Shown piece by piece: positions 23,166 through 34,410 of a stretch of DNA of 64,000 bases. Numbering within the stretch: the stretch's first letter is position 1; every line of letters starts with the position of its first letter. This stretch comes from Apostichopus californicus. Lineage: Eukaryota > Echinodermata > Holothuroidea > Aspidochirotida > Stichopodidae. The stretch covers positions 1 to 64,000 of the forward strand of contig JAIPMN010000838.1 in NCBI GenBank assembly GCA_020650975.1, given 5' to 3'. Below the pieces are notes generated by a model, which saw only the letters and a program-made list of their open reading frames with translations, ran no database searches and was not told where the DNA came from. The position numbers were made by a program, and so were the translations under genes.

Positions 23166-23322
23166 CAAACAACCCCTTCCCCCCCCCCCTAAAAACAGAG
23201 GGGAAAAAGAAGAAGAAAGTTCTTCTTTCACTGTCACTNNNNNNNNNNCAAACAACCCCTTCCCCCCCCCCCCTAAAAACAGAGGGGAAAAAGAAGAAGA
23301 AAGTTCTTCTTTCACTGTCACT
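23166..23322. repeat. Near-identical copies flanking an assembly gap
   Basis: The 73 bases before the Ns (23166-23238) reappear as the 74 bases after them (23249-23322). The only difference is one extra C in the poly-C run (11 against 12). This is best read as an unmerged contig overlap, not a biological duplication. Frames crossing it contain unknown residues and are not genes. Confidence 0.85.
23239..23248. other. Assembly gap of 10 N
   Basis: Ten undefined bases, a size typical of a placeholder. Both sides carry the same sequence. Confidence 0.98.
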
Positions 23323-26300
23323 GTTTAATACGGTCAATAAAATTGACGTAATATATACCGTGTACATACAAATTTAAGTACTGCACGTGGACAGTATCTC
23401 GAAATAGTGGCTCACACAATTGCAAAAGTCGTCGGTACTAGATCTGTGGTGGATATTCAAAAAATAATGTCAGTGCAGTATGAAATCTCTCTTGTCGCCA
23501 TTTAATGTTAGTCTGAAATTTCATCCCAGTTGTGAGGCCGCAAAAGCTCCTGTCATTGTTGAAGGGAGAAAAAAAAAGGGTTCGAGAGGAAAAGCTGGAA
23601 TCACAAAGATGGCTACCGTTTTTAAAATTCCCCAACTTCCCTTTACATCCCCTGACAAGTTTGTTGTTAGTTTCTGTTATTACCCCCTTAGGGCTCGTTT
23701 ATTTTCATAAAATAATCTGAGCACGTTCTTGCAAAGTGTTACTTGATCGCAAAACACAGAAGACTAGAACATTATCTCAAAGCGGGGGTACCAAACATCA
23801 TCATCAACATTATATCACCTACGGTTATCTCATGTATGCATACTTTCAAAAGATTTGTATGTATAATACCACTTAGTCGTTGGCTGAGTGTTAGCATCGC
23901 TCTAGGATTGACTGGGAGTTGAATACTCCCAAAGTAGGAAACATGAACGTTGAAATCTGAGGGGCAGCCGAGGGGTTATCGAGGACAAAATTGTTAACGT
24001 CTCTCTTCTTCATCTTCTGCATCCGAAGAGGCCCCCATTCAAAGGAAAAAGGATACATTTTCAAGAGAAATAAGAAATAGAATTTAATACTCCAAATTTT
24101 GTCTCTTGTATATACATTGGCTTGTGGATCGAGAAGGCGAGATGATCGGATGGGGCGAAGATTATGGCAGAAGCATTTGGAAGAGGAGTCACTCTGGGAA
24201 CAGGTTTGGTGGTTATTTGATATGTATAAATAATTTAAATACGTTTTACTCAAGGTCAATTGCAAAACCATTTTATGGGTTGGCCTTCTTTTGTAGGTCA
24301 ACTTCAATCAACTTTGTTCAACTTCTTTCTAAACAGGCAATTTATTTGTAACTTTACCTCAACCTAATTTGTGATTGAAATTTTGAAATGTTAAGACCAC
24401 TACGATTAGGTAATTGTGTTAAGCAATTTAATAGTGTTAAGGAATGCGAAGGCCTCATACTTGAGTGTGAAAAGACTTCGTTGAATAAATTTCTCGCGCT
24501 CGACAGTGAATGCATAATAGTGGAAAAGTGTGATTTTTTTCCCTCCGCAGATTATATGCAAATGTATCAAAGTGAATATGATTAAGTATTCATTTTTGGC
24601 CTCAAAGACTCTTTACTTAAATTGGATTGGTGTCAAGTGAATACTTGATAAGGGTTAGATGTATGTTAAATAGTTTTTACTAGAAATGATTTTCAGTAAT
24701 GGCTTGTCAATTTGTTTGTCCATATTTTTTCTGTAACAGCTCAAAGAGGGCAGGTTTTGATTTTTTCCCTTGCAATTATGTTTTGAAGAATGCTTTAGTT
24801 AGAGAGAGAAAGACGGGTAAAGTGAAGTAGTTGTGTACAATGTCGTTGAATGGTATCAATGGCAGGTGATTCTTTCTCATGTGTACATATTGATGGAGTT
24901 ATAACTCTATCCTACCGCACAAACTATAGGGGATAACTCAGCCTATGTGTATTTGCAAATACTTGTTACTAGGCATAGCATACATGAATATAACCTACTG
25001 GTAATTGCAGCATACTTTAAAGATCAAACTTGTGTGCCATATTAGTTAAGTAGGGTGCACAATTAACTTCTTACAAAATCTAAAGCAACCTTTCTGTTTC
25101 TTCAACTACCTTTCAGTCATCCCATGTCAAGAAGTTTAACATACTCGGTGACAGTTTGAAATTATTCTTTTTCATGAATGTAAAATAAATACGTTTTGTA
25201 GATAACATCAAGTTTGCTGCTGTCTGCCCATGAACAGATATCAAACACAACTGAGTTTGGTGGATTAATGCTTAGTTTTCTTGTAGTTTTTCCAGCCGTA
25301 GATCTTCAAATGTGTGACTGTATGCGTGAGAGTGCAGTAGTTACTTGTGGCATCAAATATGGAAATAATTGTAAAGGAGCCAAAGAAGAAAAGCATGCAT
25401 TTCTTTCAAAAATTCAGAATAACTTGACATTTCAGGAACCTCGATCCACAGTGAATTGATATGTTTATTAGAAAAGAATGAAAGAGAAAAGAAAAGAAAA
25501 GAAAATAATTTGAACAACAAAGAAGTTATTCCCATTCTAGAATGATTTATTCTTAAATTGATATTTTCTTTGTATGGCATTTGCGTTTGAACGACAGGTT
25601 TTATTTTATAGAATTTTTTAAAGATAATGTCCTCAAGGGGATTGCCTCTCTCTGCTGATGCAGCAACTAACTCATTTAGAAAAAACAAAACATATTTGGA
25701 TCAGTATTTTCTCTAAATCATTCAAGTAATTTGGAATATATTTAGTCTAGTTATCAAACAACATTTTCTTTTCAATGTACAGCCCCTCAGACTATACAAA
25801 TACACGAACCCAAAGTAATTGTGCTACTTTTGCTGCAATTTTAATGACACAACAGATATTTCATACCATCATAAATTCTGCTGTTTCCAAACAAGCATAT
25901 TTTAGATATCGGCAGCTTTCAAGAGTCTCAATTTTAGAGGCAGATGAGCATACTGTACAGTAGAATTAGTCTACTTTACATGTTTGCTTTTGCCCTCAAT
26001 GCCCGTACTTTAAGTATAAACGCTACTTTATATCGGCTATAAACCTCTGTTGAGAAGAATTTTTCGGTAGGAACTATACTGGCACGTTGTATTTCTGGAG
26101 TGAACACCGAGGAAAGTGAAATAACTGATCTACATTAAATTGTTATATGACATGCATTCCTTTACTTTAAACAATGTACTGGTTGGGTTTTTTTCTTTGA
26201 ATACTGAAGGCTCTGTTGCTATAAAAGTCTTTTTTTAATATTTACTTTTTGGAACCAAGATGACAGAAGTTCCGTCGAAGTTTAGTCGAAGTTTAGTTGC

Positions 26301-27925
26301 ACGGGTACCCTCATTGCTTTCCAGGAAATATAACAATGATGTTTCTAACAAGAGGTACTTAGCCTTTGTTCTGCATCTATTCTGAATGCTAACCAGAAAA
26401 CTTGAAGAGGACAGCAACTGTCTACATGGTGTTTACATGTCATAATTTTGTAGTGCATTCACATATCTGGACATATTTTGAATGTTCGGCAACTGGAACA
26501 GTTTAAATGGATTTTCTGGGTGGCTAAAGTTGATTGCTGAACATAATTGCTGATAATTTTCTGAATCTAACTAACTGTGAAAACCACATCCCCATAGCAT
26601 ATTGTATTGCAAAGATATGAAGTTTTCAAATTTAGTGATGTTTTGCAAATTGCATCAGGCAACAGCAGAATGGATGATGTCATCAGGGCACTTAGATTAA
26701 AATGTCTTTGTTTTTCTTTATCATTTGTCAATCAATTATTCACCAACAAATAGAATATTTCCACAAAAAGGATACATTTTGATGAAATTCTAAGTACAGA
26801 GAACTTTGACAGCAGATGCAAGCATTCCAAAATGTATTAGGTTTCAAAGATAAATCAACAAGAAGATTATAATAGCCTAAGTAAAGCTTCCAAAGCCCAT
26901 TTTCCCAGATGACATCACCCCCCCCCCCCTACAGTAATCCAACTTCCTGGGGTAGGTAGGAGTTCAAGGTTTAGCCAGTCAAAATAGGTTAGATTCAATC
27001 AACTATATCTCGAGTTAGGGGCATGATATCGAGACAGGTTTTTCAACTAGCAGTGTTGAATATTTTTCTCTTCAATATAAGTTTCAGATTGTTTGTCACC
27101 AGAATATCACTTTAAGTCCTGTTCATAAGAAATTAATATGTGGGTCTACCATCTGCAACGGAGTTTTCATATTGAAAGTAAAATTGTACAAATGTCTCTG
27201 AAGATACATGTCCAGAAGGTCATCTTATTGAAATATTTGCACTTTCCATCAGTAGGATGTAAAAATAGGATGTTAAAGCAAGCAGTAACAATTTTCCAAA
27301 AGGTTTCTGTTGTTTTTGAAAATTTAACTCATCACTCATTCATAGCATAGTTGGGTCTATTGCTTGATACATCAATTAATTAGTATGTAAAGTTATTCAA
27401 AAGGACCCCTTGGCTTAAGAGAGATTACAGAGGGATTTCACACTACCAATTTGATTTCAGATCTCTGTGTTCAACTATGGTCTTTCTGACTTTTATTCAG
27501 ATCAATTGTATGTATGTGTGTGTGTGTACACTAATCTATTGAACTCTCCTGAGGGTGGTTCTGTGCTGGTGTTTGACCTGGGCATAGCATTAACAGGCCC
27601 ATAGATGCCACATTATTAAGGAAGCCTTGGTGTATGAGGGAATTTGGGGTGATTCCATTGCAAATTTAGATATAAATATGTTCTAATGTTTTTGTATCAA
27701 GTGGGCTAATGTGTGTTTGTCTACAATCTTTGTAGAGAGGTGTGATGATAAGAACCAGAAGTAAGGAAATATCGGTGATATCTGTATAAAGATCATAGTT
27801 TTCCAGTTATAACTGATTATCAGGAGAATTTGTCATGTTTGGGGGATCCATGGTAACAATTTTATTATTGTGTTATTGGTTCAGATGAAGAGGTAATGGG
27901 GAAGAAAAATCTTTAACAGACACAT

Positions 27926-28130
27926 CGCTGAAATTTGGTCGATGCGTCCGAGGTAGAACTCACGCCCCGGACATTTGGAACCGCCGGTAAATTAGGCCAT
28001 CTGTAAGTGAGGTCACATGCACTCTATTTGAGAGGCTTACCCTCATGTTCCTCCTCCGATGTACAAGTTGGTCTCCTGAGGGATAAATCTATGCTGAATT
28101 GCGATTGGCTGGTGCTTCTTCTTCCAAAGT
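27926..28130. promoter_or_regulatory. CpG-retaining patch with a CCAAT box, possible alternative promoter
   Basis: Eight CpGs fall in about 60 bases (27926-27986) in an otherwise CpG-poor region. An inverted CCAAT (ATTGG) sits at 28104-28108 and a strong donor, GTAAGT, at 28003. A first exon reading towards that donor would fit on the + strand. No reading frame or TATA box supports it, so the call rests on composition and one splice motif. Confidence 0.25.
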
Positions 28131-29435
28131 AATCAAATTGGATGGAGACTTCTCTCGTAACTTAATCTTGAAGAGGATGCAAATAAACTTCCATAACAGG
28201 TATCGATTGATCATCTGAGAAACGCTGTTAGGTTCAAATTACTGGAGTCACAACCACAGTAAAAATATCCCAGAATAAACGACTGGCATAAGAGGGAAGA
28301 ACTTGTGAAATAATATTGTGTTTACAAGAGTGAGTGTGTATGCCTTCCCCCCCTGATTTTCAGTGGTTCAAAGTTTTTGTAATGTGGCTCCTTTGTATAG
28401 AGTTCACTGTACCATATCGCCTACTGGGCATTCGAGAAGATTAAATTACATAAGATATTACCATTATGCAGAAAGAGTGGTCACCGAGACCACATTCCCA
28501 CCAGTTTAGCAAGAAAAAAAAATCAAGTAGCTAATCATCATATCTAGTTTTGAACCAGGTCGCAGAATTCATCTTCCCTCAACAAAGAAGGGGGGGGGGG
28601 AAATAAAAATAAAAAAAAAATTGTAAAAAGTTTGCATGACAAAAATTTTAAAAGTGGTGTATCTGCTCATGTCATGTATGAAAAAAACATGGAACGGTTG
28701 AAATCAGTAAAAAATGAACTGCAAAAACAAGTGGCATTGAGTAATAATGGATTTGTTTCTGACTTTGTGTTCACTCGCTTTATCAGAATGAGTGTAATTT
28801 TTGTTACTAAAGGATCCCCCCCCCACTCCTATCTGCAGTCTTCTACTTCTTTTACCCTCTTATTTAGAGGCTTTTAACTAAACGAACAAGCAAACATGTT
28901 ATGAGTTTCATTGGATTTTAGCTACATTACATCTATAATTTACCACTTACATGATGTTGATGTCACCTTTGACAAGGTCCTACAAATGAGGAGGGGGGAG
29001 GGGGCACTTTAGTATAGATTATTGGAATAGGAGTGACTGTTAATTGGTGGTGTGCGCTATATTTGGGATTGGTTCTACCCTGGACTGACTGAAATGTGAT
29101 GCATTTGACCTGGGAATCACCTGCTGGGTCAGAGTTAGCCATAGCCACAGACCTTCTATGGGGATATCCCAGATTAGTATTTGTCAGTGTTGCTATAAAT
29201 AGACATTTGTACAAGAGAGACAGTTCAAGATACAATTTGTTAAAAATTCAAACCAATTCTATGCTCTCAATATGACTGGATGTTAAGTGTGGTTTATATA
29301 TTCATGGAGAACAATGTTTTGGTTTATATTAGTAGGTGGGAAGTCTTAACGCGACATCTTAAAATTCATGAACTTTTGTCATCTTAACACTTGATCTACA
29401 TGGCATTACATTTATGAAAGATTCCTTAAGGTTGT

Positions 29436-29482
29436 GGGGAGGGAAGGGAAGGGGAGCGGAAGTGAGGGAGGGGGTGGGGGGA
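29436..29482 (+). other. G-rich, G-quadruplex-capable purine tract
   Basis: Repeated GGG/GGGG runs separated by A-containing spacers over about 47 bases of nearly pure purine on the + strand. Confidence 0.5.
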
Positions 29483-30492
29483 GAAGAAGTGTGATGTGCA
29501 ATAAGGACCTCATAACCAACCTTTTCTGTGGTTCTCAAAATGTGTCATTTATTTAGATATCTATTATTCTTGCATTCTTTCTTGCATTGACTGATTTTTA
29601 TCTTTTATCAAGTTTTAGCCAGCTATTATTTGCAGTACTTGATTAATAATGTCGGTGAATTTATGAATAGCCTACTCCCTGGTTTAATTTATAGTTTTCA
29701 TAGTTGTTCACTCAATATCTCTCTCAGTCTGAGTTACCTGAAGGTTTTCTTTTGTTTTTAACCTTTCACTGGTTTGCCAATCGGCCTTGCCATGGTAAAC
29801 ATACGGTTGTTTCGGTCTTATTTGTGTTTTATTCATTAAGATTGTCTAGTATGACTTCAATCAGTGTATCGACCTTCTTTGTCAAATGCTAGTAAAATTC
29901 ACAAGCTTCGTTTTATGTCCTTCAATTAATAAAAGCACAGTATTATATGATGAGCTGATTCATAAATTTAATGACTTTAATATTGTTGTCTGTATCTAAT
30001 TAATATACAGAGCCTAGACACAATTTTTGTACCCAAATCTGTATTCACCAGTTGTCCCATTCAATGCATTCAGGCTTTGAATGTTGTGCTCTGCATGCTA
30101 GCACAACAAAAGGATGCTGTTTGTACACTGTACACAGTGAACGCTATATAGTAGCCTAATTAACTGCGTGTGTGTGCTTAAGATTGACCTAAATTATTAG
30201 CTAGATATATGTCGCACATGTACAGCCAATAATTCCACATACATTATGTCCGTTTGTTTGCACGGTGGTGCGCAATCTGCATAGCCCCTTATGGATTGCC
30301 CGCAGGCGTCCAAATTCAGGTGGCTGAATCATTCGCAGCCTTTGCAAAAACAGATCGTACCTGTTATGTTTTGGGAGAGTTTTGAAGGCAAATTGTTTTG
30401 ACAGCGGTCTGGTAGACTTAATTGTACGTAGGCATTGCTCACTATTAGTTCAATGGATTAGAGGCCAAGAAGGAATGAAGGAGATTATTTAT

Positions 30493-30554
30493 AAAAAAAA
30501 AGAAAGAAGAAAATGAAGAAAAAAGAGAGAGAGAGAGAGAGAGAAAAAAAGAGG
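30493..30554. repeat. Purine tract with (GA)n core
   Basis: Nearly all A and G on the + strand, with a perfect GA run at about 30524-30544. Such mirror-symmetric tracts can form H-DNA. Confidence 0.8.
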
Positions 30555-32054
30555 TTTTAGTCTAATTCTATATTTGATATGCTTTTGCTTGAAAAAGGAT
30601 CAGATTACAGAATGGTGGGCAGCTCAGTGGCTGTCACACTGGTAGCATTGGAAATTGCTTTGTTTGTATCTCTATACCTCATATTTGTTATTTTATGTGG
30701 AAAGAGGTGAGTTATCTATATAATTTGTATTGATGAGCGTAATAAAAGTTAATTCTGGGGATACGTTCATGTAATATCATATATGATTCAACCACTTTTC
30801 TCATAGGATTTTCCCAGTTTGGTCATGAAATTTTTTTTTTTTTGGTTAGAGTCATTGTCTGTGGTTAGAGATGGAGACAAATGGATTCAAAGAAGAGAAT
30901 CAAAGAAGAGAAAAATTTTTTACCCTAATAATAACCCTGTAAATTTGTGCATGTTGAAATGAGGAGTGGTGTTAAAGAAGGAGGTTCATGTTAGAAGCAT
31001 TTGCTGGCACTAGAAAGAAGAACCAGGTCAGTGGTTATGATCAAGCTCTAAACAAACATTAAATGAATCTGACCTTATCTATACTTCCATGAACTTTCAT
31101 GAACTTCCACCTTTTGAGGGGCTTTTCATTTGAAGACAACTTTCCCATATAAGGGGAAGATATGAAGGTGTATAGTAAATGTCCCCCCTCCCCCCTGTCC
31201 CATTCTCCTCTTCCCTCCTTTTGGAATAATTGGTCCATTATTATATAGCAAAATGCTATTCAAAATGGTCAAGTTGTTATAAGTGCAAATATGTACATAG
31301 CAGGTTTTGTAAATTATGCAAATCACAGTATTTTATAAATTTGTTTTATAAATAAAGAGACAAACTTCAGGGCCATCAAAACTGCTGCACAAAATTTGAA
31401 ACACGAAATCATTCCCTTGACTTGGTATTTTTTTTTTTTTTTTTTTCAAGATGCTTGTGATAGAAATATCTGAACATTTCAAATCCATTCACTTGCCTTA
31501 ATTTGGCGTATTATTTAGTGGATGGTCTAAAAACTTGTGAAGTTGCTTTAATCAGAATATGTAATATTGCTGAGCATAAACTTGCAGTGATTAGTCTGTG
31601 AAGAGAACTATATTCGTACCTGTCACTGTTCGAGAGAAATTTGTATTCTGTTTCATTTATGGTCCGTCGTTGTTTATCATTTTAATATTGTGATATCTAT
31701 CTTATTGCAGGCATTGGGCTATTTTTATTTCAGGACATTTATTTCTATTATCACTAATGCCTGTGATAAAGTTTGCAAGGCTCATTAAGTTTCTATGTAG
31801 ACTGCATTGACAAATTTTTAATAATTAATGGAATTTTTATTAAGATGTACCTTTTCCATTCATTGTAAATATCCATCAGTTTGGTAATGAGGAAATTTTG
31901 TTTTGTCATCGATGAAACATCTTAATATAATAGTAGACATGTTTTCATATTCATAATTAAGAGTGTCTTAATTTTAACAAAGCCAAACAGATGACTTGAT
32001 AGGGTAAGGATGACTGTTTAGAAGTTTGTAACGACACGATAGAATACAACTGTC
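30555..32054. other. Non-coding stretch, no gene seen
   Basis: Contains a C-rich tract near 31182-31200 and copy 1 of an unnamed dispersed repeat (31221-31418). No exon signals worth reporting. Confidence 0.6.
31221..31418 (+). repeat. Unnamed dispersed repeat, copy 1
   Basis: Shares ordered blocks with 39560-39740: GCAAAATGCTAT, ATAAGTG(C/T)AAA, CATAGCAG and the closing TCAAAACTGCTG-ACAAAATTTGAA. A third, weaker copy is at 49330-49510. The family is unrecognised. Confidence 0.55.
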
Positions 32055-32106
32055 AGTGTGCATGTATCTCTGTGTGCATGTGCGTGTGCGTGTGGGTGTG
32101 CGTGTC
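32055..32106. repeat. Interrupted (TG)n microsatellite
   Basis: TG/CG-alternating run of about 50 bases. It creates the Cys/Val- and His/Ala-rich frames on both strands, which are not genes. Confidence 0.85.
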
Positions 32107-32208
32107 TTTTTACACAGGACCACATCCTATACCATTGCTGGGAATTTGTACAAAGGGAACAAGGTAAAGCCACATTGTGCTTACCAGCATTTGTACTTAC
32201 CAAACAAC

Positions 32209-32459
32209 TTAAAGGTAGTCATTTTAGGCCCCAAATTATAGCACGCTATAATTGCTAGAAGTTTTCAAAAAGTACTTTCCTGGAGGTCTTTACTCTCCAA
32301 ATTGTCCTCAGACATTTTTATGGAACACACAAAACGACTGAATGTCCCAGTGAGGAATATTTCCTCGAAGGTTGTAATAAAAACAGTTCAAGAATTTTGA
32401 TCAAAGGTGACCATATTTGAATGTCTAGCATATTTGGGGCCACTATAGCATGCCTTTAA
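32209..32459. mobile_element. MITE flanked by TTAA, unassigned family
   Basis: TTAA at 32209-32212 and 32456-32459 bracket a 243-bp element. Both ends, read inward, show AGG, eleven variable bases, then the shared block GGCCCCAAAT, at identical spacing. Just inside the left end is a near-perfect hairpin, AATTATAGC (32234-32242) and GCTATAATT (32245-32253). TTAA duplications are made by piggyBac-type transposases. The ends also resemble the TTAAAGG start of T2-type MITEs described in Xenopus, though the following two bases do not fit. No coding capacity. The outer arms have diverged, so it is not very young. Confidence 0.65.
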
Positions 32460-34087
32460 ACTGCATTGTAAAAGAGTAAAAAATCATAAAAGAAGGTATA
32501 TCGTAATCCTTCTGTCACAAGGACAAAATTCTGAAAATTATTATCTTAGGAGAATTGCGTTATCTTTTTGAAAGAAACAAAAAATTACCATTTGCACATT
32601 TTGACATATCTCACTCATCAAAAGGAACATTCAATATTGAAAATGTCTCTGATGTCCATTTCAGGTTTCCATTTAACAGTGTAATTACCAAACATAGATT
32701 CTATACTTACAGTGGACACACAGCATTCTAATTTCTTTACCTAAATCATCATTACACTACTTCAGAATCCACTTCATCCCACTCGACTGGTTATAAAGCT
32801 CCATAAATGACTGTCTAATGCTACTTTCCGATTTTTCTCGTTACAAAGGCATATTTTTAACGCTAATTGCAAGTTTAATATTGGTAGAATCCGGTTCTTT
32901 TTGTTGTCACTTGGCTGTTGTCTGTCATGATAATAATGAATCAGAAGTTTCCAAAGCAATATTCCCCTTACAAGTCAGTTTAATTGCTGATCTCGCCATT
33001 TTAATGTCTTAATACTTTGACAATTTTTTCATAATTTTTTAATACAGGGGTTTATAAGAAAGTGAAACTTGCTGAGAATCCAAGTTTAATATGTGTCATA
33101 CATGCATGAATAGAGCAACATATACTTGCATGAAGATACAGATGTGTCGCAAGTTAGTTAAAACTTCTTCTTCACTTCTATATGTTGGATATATATTTAT
33201 ATGTGTAGTACATACCTATATACATTTATGTGGGACATATATATCTGGAAAATATATTTACGGGACATATATATACATCTGAAACACATGTGGTACATAT
33301 TTGTTTGGTTTTGATTAAACTATTAATATTTTGAGAATTAGGAGAAGTGAAATTTATGCAAAAATCACACTAAGCTCTTAGTAGGTTTATATTGCACAGT
33401 GCGGTCACAGATTTAGAGTATTATCACAGATAAAATCACAAACTTTCATTGCCAAATATTTACAACACTCAGCTAGTAGTGTTTACCTGTTAGATGTTCA
33501 TTGGTGGATTTCGTCTTTAATCGTCATCATTGTAGAACATCAGAGAACACAACCCTATTTATTATCTGGTCAGTGTATACTTTATTGATTTTTGTGAACT
33601 CCACCTGAGACAAGTTGAAATTTCTTTTGATGTGTCCAATTGTGATAGATGATTTACCATGAAGATGGCTGTAAATGAAAATTTCAAATCGGAAACATTT
33701 TATACTTGCACTCGCTTCTTTTATATGAAGGCTTTTATAGTTTGTCCAAAGACCCTGTAAAGTCATAGATGTTACTGCACATCGAGAAAGCTAGCTAGGT
33801 CTATGAGAAGCATTGTTGCATTAGTTTGTAAGGCCCAGTGATGCATCTATACTTCTAGGCAATTAACTTGTATCCAATACAGGAGTTCTTTTATGGGTGT
33901 GAAAACTGTTCAAAATCAACAGCCTTGGAATTATAATATATGTATGTGCTACAACAGTGTATGTCTCATAACATAAGGCCTGGCAAAACCTTGACAGTTA
34001 TATTCCATATGGAGATATCAGGAAATATGATAAGAACTTGTTCATCAGTCTGGTGCAATATGTATTCTTAGGATCACTCCCTGCACT
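32460..34087. other. Non-coding stretch with a small tandem repeat
   Basis: No gene seen. A degenerate ~32-bp repeat with GGGACATATATAT motifs lies at about 33188-33302. Confidence 0.6.
33188..33302. repeat. Degenerate ~32-bp tandem repeat
   Basis: Three to four units, each containing TTTA(T/C)G, G(G/T)ACATA and a TATA stretch. It makes the Tyr/Ile/His-rich frame ending at 33282. Confidence 0.5.
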
Positions 34088-34410
34088 CTGTATTCCCCCC
34101 ATGTCAGTATCAGCCCCCATGCTTAGTATCAGACCCCCATGCTCAGTATCAGACTCCCATGCTCAGAATCAGACCCCCATGCTTCGTTTTCAGATGCCAT
34201 GCTCCGTATCAGACCCTTGCTCCATACCAGACAGCATGCTCAGTATCAGACCGCATGCTCAGTATCAGACCCCCATGCTTGGTATCAGACCCCATGCTTC
34301 GTGTGAGACCCCATACTCCATATCAGACCCCATGCTCAGTATCAGACCCCCATGCTTAAGATCCCCATGCTCTGTATCAGACCCCCATGCATGCTCCATA
34401 TCAGACCATT
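34088..34410. repeat. ~20-bp minisatellite, about 16 units
   Basis: Consensus CAGTATCAGACCCCCATGCT, with units of 15 to 24 bp and many substitutions. The frames over it (two on +, one on -) are open only because the unit lacks stops. Unit lengths that are not multiples of three shift the frame, so they are not genes. Confidence 0.9.

Larger units (their letters stand above)
23323..30492. other. Long non-coding stretch, one promoter-like patch
   Basis: No confident exon in 7 kb. Present are an (AAAAG)n run near 25485-25504, a C-run near 26921-26931, the CpG patch at 27926-28130 and G-rich tracts near 28986 and 29436-29482. The 138-codon minus frame at 23891-24307 has no domain or splice support. 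Confidence 0.55.

Noticed and set aside
22994-23377. 127-codon frame crossing the N gap
   Set aside because: Contains unknown residues and duplicated overlap sequence; an assembly product.
23891-24307. 138-codon minus-strand frame
   Set aside because: No recognisable motif, no biased codon pattern and no exon signals.
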